64,000 nucleotides of DNA, from assembly GCF_030272615.1 (NCBI RefSeq), contig NC_081412.1, positions 23,156,432 to 23,220,431 on the forward strand, in the 5' to 3' direction. Under the pieces are notes generated by a model that saw only the letters and a program-made list of their open reading frames with translations, was not told where the DNA came from and made no database searches. The translations under genes were made by a program, and so were the position numbers. This DNA is from Cryptomeria japonica. Lineage: Eukaryota > Streptophyta > Pinopsida > Cupressales > Cupressaceae. Shown here in pieces: positions 47,928-58,333 of the stretch; position 1 is the first letter of the stretch; the number at the start of each line of letters is the position of its first letter.

Positions 47928-50456
47928 AGGTGAATGATGAGGATGTCCTAGACCTTTTGTACTAGCTTGTGAAGGAGAGTTTATAGGGACTTTTTAGTTG
48001 TAAAAAAGAAGGACCATGATCATGGATTTCTTTAAGATTTTTAGTGTAAGTTCACATGGAAGGATCAAAGGGAGGATTAGATGAAGAAGGAATGTCATTT
48101 GTAGGAGGACCCTCTTTTCTATCACCATTATTCATATCATCTTTCATAAATTGGAACAAAGGCTCCTTATCATTTAAGGCTTCATATTTGCTTAGTGTTA
48201 TGTGAGGAGATAGATCATGAATAAAATGCATAACATCCTCTTATCTACAAATATGTTGATGATTAAGATAAGATCTAGGTGAATAAGGAGGATGTAGAAA
48301 TATTAATACACCAACATTTTGATCTTGTCCCCCTTGCACTAGAGTATGCCTATGAGAAGAGGATGGTGTCATGTTGCTCTTCAATGCTTTCTCTCCATTG
48401 GAAAGATAATTGATAGGAGTACTGATTCATTCCAAATTTATATTGGATACCCTAGGAGAGGTAGAAATGTTAGTTTTGTCAATGTCATCTCTAGAATTTG
48501 TATTGTCTACAAAAGGCTTTATGTGATATACACATATAATATATGTTCTTAAAAATGTTATCATGAAACAACATATAACATGGATAAAATATTTGAGATA
48601 TGATTTGCAAGCAATAAATATCTTTGAAACCCTAAATATACAATATGCAAGAGTACTATGAAGGAAATGAAGTAATGTAAAATGAAAGAAGTCATTATCC
48701 AACACATGATTGTGATAAATGTAAATAAACAACAATGTAATCATATGTGGAATAGAAAACAAGTTAGGTTTAGTAAATGCCATTATCAATACCTAATATA
48801 ATATTCGAAAACACAATTAAAAAAATTATACAACCCGCAAGTCAAATTTAGCAAAATAAATTAAGGTTTTTTATGAATTTAACAACTAAATTTATGTTTT
48901 TACTTAAAAATATGATCTATGAGCACAAATTTGAAAACTAAATTGCATACAAATTATATGGAGAACACAAATCAGAAGTTAGCATGAAAGATGTCAGGTT
49001 CACCAAATTGTAATGGCTATAAAATTAGGAATTAGGGTTTCACCAATTAAATCCACTAAATAACCCAATTAACTCCACTAGATTGAAAGAGGGTTGAACC
49101 CAATAGATCTAGCCTCAATATAAATGAGGAAAGGGCTCAAATTCTGATTGGATTCACTTGTTATTATTGATTATCCTCTTTTTTAGTTTAATTTGGAATG
49201 TAGTTGTGAAATTAGGGTAAAATGTGAAATAATTGAGGTCAATTGGTGAATACAGAATGCTACAAATGTCCCGTGGAGCCATAGATTGGGATCTAGGCAA
49301 AAGAATAGATTCAAAACTTGTTCCTAGAAGTTTAGCTTGATTTTTCAAAATCGGGTAGCACAAATCCACACTGGTCCTCTGAATTTTCCCCTATCAAAAG
49401 TTGAACCTATTCATCATTATCGACTCTGTCAGAATTCTTGAGTACAACTCCTACACCTATTTCCTGCATAGAGAAAGAGAGAGAAATATGTTGTGGATTG
49501 GGGGTTGACTAGGTCAAACCCCAATTTAGGAATTAACCTTGAATGAAATAATGCAAATACTGAAATAAATGTTAAGAAGAATGTAGCATCACAAAATTGC
49601 AACCCTTGCAATTTTTACCACATTTTAGGCCCTCACCTTGGTGACTGCATTTCTCTACTCAATTTGGACCCCTTTCTGCATCACTCTTCCAAATCTCTTC
49701 CTATTTCAACCCTTGTGTCACCTTGTGACCCTATCCAGGCCCCAAAATAGGGCAAGATAGGGGTGTGGCGCCCCTGTCCTCCCTCTTAGGGTGGCCCTAA
49801 GATGGGTCCATCTAACCCTTGGACCTAATTTGTTTTTCGGGGACTTAAATTCTCCTATGTCGGCCTTTAGTGGGATGAAAATTAATTCTCCTAGGCTAGT
49901 ATAAAAGTGGATGTGGTCCTTGCATAATGGGGGGAAGTGAAATTTAGGAGGAGGCCTTCATTATCATCATCAAGTGTTCAAGTCTTCAAGTCTTCAAACA
50001 TCTCCTTCTTCATGTTTCTTCTTCATTCATCCATTGGAGCAGCATTACAATATTCACTTGCAAGCATGTGTGTGTGTTAGGGTTTTGTCATGTTACATGT
50101 CATTTCATGCAACACTTGTGATTACATTCAAGAAGCAAAGCAACCATCATCAACAAATTGCAGATCTACAAGGTATACATTTCTATTATTTACATTTAAG
50201 CATTTGCAATTACTTTCTTTCAAGGCTGATTCCTCAACCGAGGTTTGACCAAGGCAAACCCCTATCCACAACCCTTCTTCCCTTCTTTTTTGTGTGTAGG
50301 TTGCAGGTGTGCGGATGTAATTGTAGATTTAGGCTTCATTTGCAAAGATAGAAAAACCCTTCTCGGCGCACGGATTTTTTTGAGGACCAAGTACACTTTC
50401 AACCTAGTCCCTACAAGTTTTCTCCAAATTTACAAGGCAGATCCGTATGTCTAAAT

Positions 50457-50640
50457 TGTGAGATTCTGTGAGAACCAAGAATCGAGCCAAGGTCTGATGT
50501 CGGTCGTAGATCACATGCAACTCCTCACACAATGGATGATCGAAGATCAAAATAGCTTAATGAAGATAATTTTGATATGAGAGAGAAATAGAGACAAAGA
50601 GGAGAATTTGGAGAAGACTCTCACCGAGCTATCACTCCAC
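50457..50640 (-). repeat. Copia-3 3' LTR remnant
   Basis: Matches 53409-53591 (TGTGAGATTCTG to TATCACTCCAC) and then stops where integrase coding sequence begins. Remnant of the full LTR. Confidence 0.85.
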
Positions 50641-50648
50641 ACTGATTA

Positions 50649-51760
50649 TTAACATTCACCCCCATTATCTATGTGCAGAATCTTGATGAACTTCCCAGAT
50701 TGTTTCTCTGCAAAAGCTTTGAAATCTAGAAAATTCTCAAATACCTTAGACTTTTGTTTGAGAAAGTAAACCCATGTAAATCTGGAAAAGTCATCAATAA
50801 ATGTTAAGACATATCTAGCCCTGCTGAAATATGGTTGTGGAAATGGTCCTGCCAAGTCACTATGTACCAACTCCAATAGCTGTGGAGCTCTCCATTCTTT
50901 GCCTTTATCATACTTCTCCTCAAGATGCTTACCAAGAATACATCCCAGGCAAACTCCATCAGAAAATCGAATAGAAGGCAACCCTGAAACCATGTCTTAT
51001 TTACTGAGTTGTTGCAAGTAACGATAGTTCAAGTGGCCAAATCGTTGATGCCACAAACAACTAATCTCATTTGCATGAGTGAGTAAAACTGTCGAAGGAG
51101 AGTCAGGAACAAAGTGAGAAAACTGATATATAATCTAAATTGATGATCTGCTTTTCCCACAGCAATAGTAGACCCATTATGCATTTCACTGATTACCATT
51201 GTATCTGGTGTGAACTCAACTCGCTTGCTAGAACCAGTGTGAGTGATTAGATAAACAGATAGGAGATTAGTTGATAAAGATGGAACACAAAGGACATCCT
51301 TAAATGTTCCTTCGCCCACATCAACAGACCCTCTCCCATGCACTTCAACAGGAGTGTCATCACCCATTAGTATGGAAGGCATAGAACATGGCTCTAAAGA
51401 GGTGAAATCATCTTTTGAAGAAGCCATGTGGTGCGAAGCACCCGAGTCAATTATCCAAGAATTGGGTTGTGAAGCAACAGCAACTAGGGCCTTACCCTTT
51501 CCTTTCCCTTTACTCTTATCTATATCCTTAGAAGATCCTTCTGATAAACTATGTTTGACTGAATCAGGCACCTTGATATTATTCTTTTCAAGAAGATTTG
51601 AAAGGTGATCGATTTGTTTCCTTAAACACTTATGTTCATCATGACCAGGCCTCTTGCAATAAGAACACTTGACCTTCTCCTTCTTAGGTTGTTCACCTCT
51701 TGATGAAGAGGTCTGATTATCTTCTTTTGAAGTAGCAGATTTCTAATCTTTTTTCTTCTC
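50649..51760 (-). pseudogene. Copia-3 zinc knuckle, protease and truncated integrase
   Basis: Reading down the minus strand: zinc knuckle (51604-51670), a Lys-rich linker, protease SWIIDSGASHHMASSKDDF (about 51460), then a frame break, then pre-integrase CLGCILGKH and integrase core HSDLAGPFP, FIDDFSRFTWVYF and ILHIDNGGE. The frame ends exactly at the deletion that joins it to LTR sequence. RT and RNase H are gone. Confidence 0.88.
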
Positions 51761-51865
51761 TCCTTGGTTCTTTTGTTTCTTATATTGCTTACTAGACCCT
51801 TTTTGTTCTTTTGTGCCTTGATTTACAACTAAGGCATGTGACTTAGAGGGTTTTATTGTACCCAT

Positions 51866-52362
51866 TTAAACCAATTTGTCTTTCTCCCTAGTGAGTTCTA
51901 CAGCAAATTCATCCAGAGAAGGCATTTTGAATGTGGTACCTAGGGCACATTTTGTAGCATAGAATGTAGAAACAAACACTGAATAGTTAGGACCAAGCTT
52001 AGAAAGAATACTCAAGATCAGTTGCTTATCATCTTTCTTAGTTCCACACCGTTCCAACTGCAATCTTACAGACTTAAGTTTAGTGAAGAAGTCTTGTATA
52101 GTATCAAAATTGGTTGGATTCAACCCTAAGAATTCATTCTGTAACTGATGACCTCTTAGCTCATCCTGCTTACCAAAGAGGTTTTCCAAAGTGGTCCACA
52201 CTGCATTTGGTGTAGTGGCAGATTCAATGTGAAAAAGAAGGTCTGGAGAGACTGACATACATAGAGTACCAAAAGCTTCATCACATTTATTAAATCATTT
52301 AATCTTTTCTGCAGCATCTTGAGGTTTAATTTCAAGTCCCATAGTAACACGATGATATCCAT
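51866..52362 (-). pseudogene. Copia-3 gag (UBN2-type) fragment
   Basis: WTTLENLFGKQDELRGHQLQ, then TIQDFFTKLKSVRLQLERCG, then MPSLDEFAVELTREKDKLV: the gag-polypeptide region of plant Copia elements. Frames at 52156-52362 and 51866-52258 overlap through a frameshift. The zinc knuckle CSYCKRPGHDEHKC lies downstream at about 51604-51670. Confidence 0.85.
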
Positions 52363-53408
52363 GTCATTTCAGATATATTACCATCTTAGATTTCCATTCA
52401 AAATAATTATATGGTGTTAAAAGTGGAACTATAGATGCATCCATGACAGTAGAAAATAAGATTGCAAAGAATCAAGAAAAGTGCAAGAAAGAAGGCACAA
52501 GAGACACCCCCCCTTTTCACTAGTCTCAGAAATAAGACAATTCTTTTAAGAAACCAATAGAGATTTTAAATACAAATAATTTGAGACAAGATCTGAAAAA
52601 AATTAGCCTTATAACTGCTTAATTTATCTCAATACATTTCCAACAACTATTAGTTTTTTAAAAACAGAGTTGTGAGGAGAAAGATATGACCAGTTGAAGA
52701 GAAAAAGAAGTAGCTGATACAACCTTTAATATCTAATACAAAAAGGCAAAAAATTTCAATTAGACCTAGAATAATGGAGAGTTCTCATTTCCATCTTTCC
52801 ATCAAGTATTTGTTTGCAAAAATCTGACAGTTGAGGCAAAAGTTGTGCCACTTTTAAGAAATGTTGTTGAGTTTCCCTGATAGAAAAATGGCTTAGGCCC
52901 TATTCAAGCTCGATTTCTGCAAAATTTATTAATTTTCTAGAAATACCATCTGAAAACCAAAAAAATTTCGATGCTAGGAAGAAAACCTAGAAATCATTTT
53001 TTGTGAAAGTGAACAGAAGTTGGAACAATAAAGCCGAAATGAAAACAGCTCCAGTAAAAAAAATTTACTCTGATTTTTTACTGTGTCCTCCAAACTCTGA
53101 TTTTGGTGAAGTAAAAGTCACTTTTGACTTTGTCAACCCTTATGGACACTCTGGAAATTCTTATTAAGCTTCCAATATTACCACAAAGCTGCAATCACCT
53201 ACATCTTACAAGAACACATACGTGTAAACCAGATTTAACTAGAAGTTATTTTCCTTTAAACTGTTCTGATTCTCCAAATCACACGAGAATGCAGGAGAAG
53301 AGCATACTTAGTTTTTAAGGAAAATATTAGCTATATAAAAGTCTCAAATCTTTCAAATAAATCAAAAAGAAAGCAATGAGCTATACCAGACAATAAGCTC
53401 TAATACCA

Positions 53409-54051
53409 TGTGAGATTCTGCAAGAACCGAAAATCAAGCCAAGATTTGATGTCGATCGTAGATCACATGCAACTCCTCACACAACAGATGATCAAAGATC
53501 AAAATAGCTAAATGAAGATAATTTCAATATGAGAGAGAAATAGAGACAAAGAGGAGAATTTGGAGAAGACTCTCACCGAGCTATCACTCCACTTACTTAA
53601 CTAGTGAAGGTGAGAGTATAGTGCTTATTATATAGAAAAATATAAGCATATACATCCAAGGGGTGCATTAACTCCTATTCCCCATAAAAAGTGGGAGGTT
53701 TTACCTTCTTGGTAAATTCCAAAAACATGTGGCATAACCTCCTTACATGAAGACAAAAAGGGAGTTGAGAAAGCTGGCACATAAGGCCAAAAGAAGGTGT
53801 GAAACCCAACTACCTCATAACCCACTTAGGAAATGACAAAATAGTGGTTATGAGAGGTGGCATAGCAAGCCAAAAGAGGGTTTGTAACTCAAATACCCAT
53901 GTGAGGTGGAGAGTTACACATGTAGCTGAAGTATTTCACCACGTGTCCTCATATAAACCACTCCTATTAACCTAAGCAAGCTTAAATAATATATGTGTAG
54001 GAAAAATAAATACCCCCTAACATAAGGAAAAATAAAAAACCTACACTAACA
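53409..54051 (-). repeat. Copia-3 5' LTR
   Basis: In plus orientation TGTGAGATTCTG..CTACACTAACA. On its left is the primer site TGGTATTAGAGC on the minus strand (53397-53408), a variant of the initiator-Met site. Confidence 0.8.
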
Positions 54052-55013
54052 TAAATATCTCAGATATGAAGTTACAGTGGGATCATGAACCGATAGCTCC
54101 TTATTTCACCCATTTTGTCTCCATTTTCTACATAGTCAACAAGTCAACATATCTATCTACAAAAGAGGGCAAATTGCATTTTGACCCTTGCAATCCACTT
54201 GGTATTCATATCCTTATTTCTCTTGGATTTGGATCTATTGGATTCAAGCTCCTCTTTAGAATGTAAAGTATCTCCCAAGTGAAAATCATCCTAGTGAATT
54301 CCTTTCTCTCTCCTAGGTGGAGAATCACTAGGGTTCAATTTTCCACTTTACAAAGAAATACCTCAAATCTGTAATTGTTGAGGGTGATGTAATGCTCTTT
54401 GAATGTAATAAAAAATGTTGAATGTAATGGAATGAAAAGCCCATGAACATGAAAAAACCTAATCGCACACACATGCTTGCATAAAGATTCATGTAACTTT
54501 CCTCCACAATGCTTGAATGATGAATATGTAGCCTTGAATTTTTTAATATGTTTGATGATGGATGCTTCATGGATGCACGAATACTTTAGGTATCTCATGG
54601 ATCGAGTCTTAGATCTCAAATAAATTGATAGGATGTCTTTATATAGGGATCCCTAGGTAAATTACCGATTAGGTTGACCTCCAACAGTCATGTGTAGCCA
54701 TGGGGACCAAAAACCATTAGGGAGATAAAGGACCTATCCCATTTCAAATTGGGACTTGTTTGAGGGTGACTCAAGCATTTTGGAGCACCTTGGTTGAGAC
54801 CATAGTGCTCCATGCCCTGGTCCTCCTACAAATAGGACCAATACAAAAAAAATGGGAGAGTGATCCCTAAGATGGGGCCCACCAAATGATGTTCATGGAA
54901 TCAAAGTTGGAGAATACGATCAAATCGAAACTAGAGAGGCGATGGAGAGAGGACACGCTAAAGTAGGTGCACAAACATGAGGTGTAAATTGGACTAGTTA
55001 CAATTTATGACAC

Positions 55014-55715
55014 TATGGGTATACCTTCCACTTTGATTTTCGATAATGGTACTTTATTTAAGAGCAAATATGTGAAAAAACTCCTCAACAAATATCATAT
55101 CCAACATCGATTTTTTACTTCATACTATCCTTAATAAAATGGCCAACTCAAAGACTCTAATTGAATCATTGAAAAAATCCTTTTTAAGATTGTCAATAAG
55201 CATGGAAGGATTGGCATGCTCAATTAACCTATGCTTTATGGGCCTATAGAAGTAGTATTTACATAGCAACAGGTACAACTCCTAATATTGTTTACAATGT
55301 TGACATGAATATGCCTTTAGAGTTAGAGATTCCTTCACTACAAATTTCTCTTAAAGGGAATATTTGAAGATGATGCTTATAGAGAACAATGCCTTCAACA
55401 ACTTGAGAGGCTCGATGAACAAAGTATAAATTCTCTCGAACATATACAAGTTTATCAAAAGAATCTGCAGCAAAGCTATAATGAAAAGGTTATCCAATTC
55501 TCTTTCTTTGTTCGTGATTTGTTTCTCTATGAGAATTAATGCAACGTAAATGCTCTACCAAGTGGAAAAGGAAAATCTAATCTGAATTGGTTTGGACCAT
55601 ACATCATTATAAAAATATATGGATCATGTGCTTACAAGATAGCATATATGGAAGGTATGCCTTTCAAAGAGCCCATAAATTATATGCATCTTCAAAGATA
55701 CTATGTTTAATTCTC
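55014..55715 (+). pseudogene. Outer Gypsy integrase C-terminal part
   Basis: Resumes with GIPSTLIFDNGTLFKSKYVK and HRFFTSYYP (second catalytic Asp in FDNGT). Later, in broken frames: REQCLQQLERLDEQ, LQQSYNEKVI and WFGPYIIIKIYGSCAYKI, ending NYMHLQRYYV. This is the rest of the integrase and its GPY/F-type tail. It joins logically to 43450. Confidence 0.82.
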
Positions 55716-56205
55716 TCATTTCTCTCTTTCCTTTACATTCCTCTTTTATCATCTTCATTGAGTGATATTCTAGCATGTTCATCTTTCAAGCATGCTATAT
55801 TAGATAGATTTTTTATTTAGAATTGCTTCATTCTTGAGAAAATTGGTTTGGACCTTAAATTCATTGTGTAATTTCTTAGGGATTTACATTTCTCTTAGCT
55901 TATCATTCATTTTTTCTATGTACTATGTTAATTAGATCATGATACATTTGATTAAGACATATTTTAGCTAGATCATATAGACATTCAATCCAACATAGGT
56001 ACATTACATCATCAATAGTAACATTTAATTAAACACTTAGTTGTTTAGTTAAATCACACATGTATCAATTTAATCATGATGGCATTGATTAATCAATCTC
56101 ATGAGCATTGAATTAGACATACATGTTCATTACCATACTTGTTACTTTTAATCAAAGCAATATAACACATTATTTTGTACATTAAAGGGGAAAAATATAA
56201 GAAAG
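55716..56205. other. Spacer after outer Gypsy pol
   Basis: T-rich then AT-rich DNA with no supported frame. The polypurine tract and 3' LTR of the outer Gypsy should start here, but I could not identify them. Confidence 0.35.
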
Positions 56206-56207
56206 AC

Positions 56208-56209
56208 CA

Positions 56210-56244
<35 letters not shown>

Positions 56245-56372
56245 TGTATATATGCATATGTGTAGACATACATATGTGTGTGTGTGCACATATATATATA
56301 GACACACATATATATATATGTGTATATATACACACATATATGTGTGTGTATATATCTATATATACATATACA
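56208..56372. repeat. CA/TG/TA microsatellite
   Basis: (CA)n of about 15 units from 56210, then mixed TATG/TGTG/TATA runs to about 56372. Open frames here in all phases (Thr-His, Ile-Tyr) are artefacts of the repeat. Confidence 0.95.
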
Positions 56373-56645
56373 TATTGGTGTCTTCCTCCATTTTAATTTG
56401 TTGGGATTTTGCTTCTATAAGAAGCCATGTAAAAGTAATAAGAGCCAAGAGCTCATTGGTCTTGTTTAGGTCCTAGTTTAGGTCCTAGGTTCACAAGTCT
56501 AGGTTGAGTTTTCTTTTGGAGTAGAGGGTATGTGTGCCCATTGATGATTTTGGGGTCCTTTTAGAATGGTTGTGTCCATAGGATAGCCCAATGTAGGCCT
56601 AAAAGTCAAGAAAAGCAACATTGCAAAAGTTGCTCAACAGTTGCA

Positions 56646-56687
56646 AAAAGTTGCATGACAACTTTTCAAAGTTGTCATGCAACTTTT
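56646..56687. repeat. Perfect 20-bp inverted repeat (hairpin)
   Basis: AAAAGTTGCATGACAACTTT at 56646-56665 and its exact reverse complement at 56668-56687, separated by TC. A shorter relative (CAAAAGTTGC) lies just upstream. No poly-T run follows that would make it a bacterial-type terminator. Confidence 0.9.
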
Positions 56688-56689
56688 CC

Positions 56690-57940
56690 ACCTAATAGGT
56701 CATAACCTTAGCTTGGCGTGGAGAACCCTAACCTTGGCACAAAAACCAAGGCAAAGACATTATATATTGTTGCAAACCCTAAAATGAGGGGTTGGATGTC
56801 AGATTGTACGGCCAAAGGGAAAAGACCTTGATTGTGATTGTTTGTTTTTTTTGTTGCCAGTCGGCACAAATGGAGCATTAAAAGATTAACAATGGATTGT
56901 TTTGCAGACTAAAATGTGTTGAGATTCTTGTGTTGTGTTTATACTTTCATTTTGAGCATTTAGGTTAGGTTTATTGTGCAGGTTTTGTGTGCTTTGTAAG
57001 TATTTTGTGAGTTACTTTTTCACTGTCCAGTTTTGGACTATTTTGTGTAAATGGGTTGACAACTCCTATCCCCATTGTGGAAACACCATGAAACCATGGG
57101 GAATAGGAGTGTAGACCCTATATAGTATCTCAGAGGAAGCAGGGCCCTTGAAGATGCAGGAAAGCCTTTCAACGACCCACTCCTAGGCAAGTCTAGACTG
57201 TGCCCAGCTAGGAAGAGTTAAGGTTGCAGAGGTCCGTGAGAGAAAGGAAGGACAAGAATGGAGGCACCCTTTGGAGGAGTTGTAGAGGGGTGTTTGGATC
57301 ACCATTGGTGAGAAGGAGGAGCTTCCACAAATCTAGACAAGGTGGTGAAGACAGTAAACCATCACTGTGACCCTGGCAGGCCTAAAAACCCTCAAAAACC
57401 CTTAAATTCACCTAGGGAAGTGTACGAACACTTGGAGGCCCAAACCTAGGAAAATCTTTGAGCCTTTGCCAAATAAATAGCAGTCCCTTTGGGAATTTTT
57501 ACAAGTTTGGGCATCGTTTACAAGAGGGAGCCCTAAAAGTCCGAAATGGAGGCCTAATTGGGCACATTCCTTGTAGCCCTATTTTGTAGGAAAGAAGCAA
57601 AATAGTGAGATCGGTAACAAATAGGAAGGTCAAAACCTCTTGGGGTAATATGAATGGATGGAGAACTATGTCAAAGACCTATCCTATCCTTGCTAGGACT
57701 TGAGAAGATGTAGGAAGAGTTAAACCGTTATTAGCCTATATTAGGGTTTTTGAAGCTTGTGAGTAGGTGAGACCATAGGAGAAGCATCACATGTTGTTGG
57801 TGGGTGGATTGGGCAAGGTCAGGGGATTCCACAAGCAAGGGAAGTCCTAGAGACCCTAGGGTGTGGTTGGAACACCTGGTGATCCAAGGAGAGGATCAAA
57901 GAGCATAGGCTAGGCTAGTCTATCCCATACCCATTCCCAT
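56690..57940. other. Unclassified sequence
   Basis: No gene is supported; there is a mixture of GT-rich and GGAG-rich text with no long frame. May belong to the 3' LTR of the outer Gypsy or to another decayed element. Confidence 0.35.
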
Positions 57941-57942
57941 CA

Positions 57943-58251
57943 CATATATATGTGTATATATATACATATATGTGTGTATATATATGTATATATATACATA
58001 TATATGTGTATATATATATATATACATATATATATGTATATATATACATATATATATGTATATATATACATATATATATGTATATATATACATATATATA
58101 TGTATATATATACATATATATATATATATCTATATATCTATATATACATATATGTGTGTGTGTATATATGTATATACACATATATATGTATATGTATATA
58201 TACATATATGTGTGTATATATACATATATACATACATACATACATATATAT

Positions 58252-58310
<59 letters not shown>

Positions 58311-58333
58311 TATATATATATATATATATATAT
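57943..58333. repeat. TA/CA microsatellite, about 390 bp
   Basis: Alternating ATATATGTATATATACAT units, a pure (CA)n of about 24 units at 58261-58309, then (TA)n up to the LTR edge at 58334. Long repeat-coded frames on both strands are not genes. Confidence 0.95.

Larger units (their letters stand above)
45541..49008 (-). mobile_element. Internal region of nested Gypsy-type element
   Basis: Mostly non-coding on both strands. It includes degenerate repeats at 46083-46400, a C-rich run at 46448-46495 and the gag-type fragment at 47622-47927. Too short for a pol, so either non-autonomous or strongly deleted. Confidence 0.6.
50457..54051 (-). mobile_element. Deleted Copia element (minus strand), Copia-3
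   Basis: Flanked by TAAAT on both sides (50452-50456 and 54052-54056). The 5' LTR is 53409-54051 (643 bp). The 3' LTR keeps only its last 184 bases (50457-50640). Gag, zinc knuckle, protease and the first half of integrase are present. The rest of pol, the polypurine tract and most of the 3' LTR were lost in one deletion near 50641-50652. Confidence 0.85.
43451..55013 (-). mobile_element. Nested Gypsy-type element (minus strand), itself interrupted
   Basis: Inserted in the outer Gypsy integrase. LTRs of about 2.1-2.4 kb flank a 3.5-kb internal region (45541-49008) that holds only a gag-type C-terminal fragment. The minus-strand primer site (TTTGGTGAACCTGACAT, about 48990-49006) and a purine tract next to 45540 give the orientation. 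About 30 integrase codons of the host element are missing at the junction and the left LTR lacks its outer 110 bases, so a deletion has removed the left edge and any target duplication. Confidence 0.7.
49009..55013 (-). repeat. Nested Gypsy 5' LTR (right), split by Copia-3
   Basis: Begins TGTAATGGCT next to the primer site and ends AATTTATGACA. About 2.4 kb once 50457-54056 is removed. 49371-49560 and 50170-50440 contain similar blocks in opposite orientation. Confidence 0.65.

Noticed and set aside
50651-50675. Polypurine tract and a 198-bp LTR for Copia-3
   Set aside because: The purine run encodes the integrase DNGGE motif; the true right LTR is 643 bp, so the left one is a deletion remnant.
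56148-56476. Overlapping frames on both strands
   Set aside because: Same cause: CA/TG/TA simple repeat.
56646-56687. microRNA precursor or terminator
   Set aside because: The 2-base loop and lack of a bulged 80-100 nt stem do not fit a plant miRNA precursor; no bacterial terminator context.
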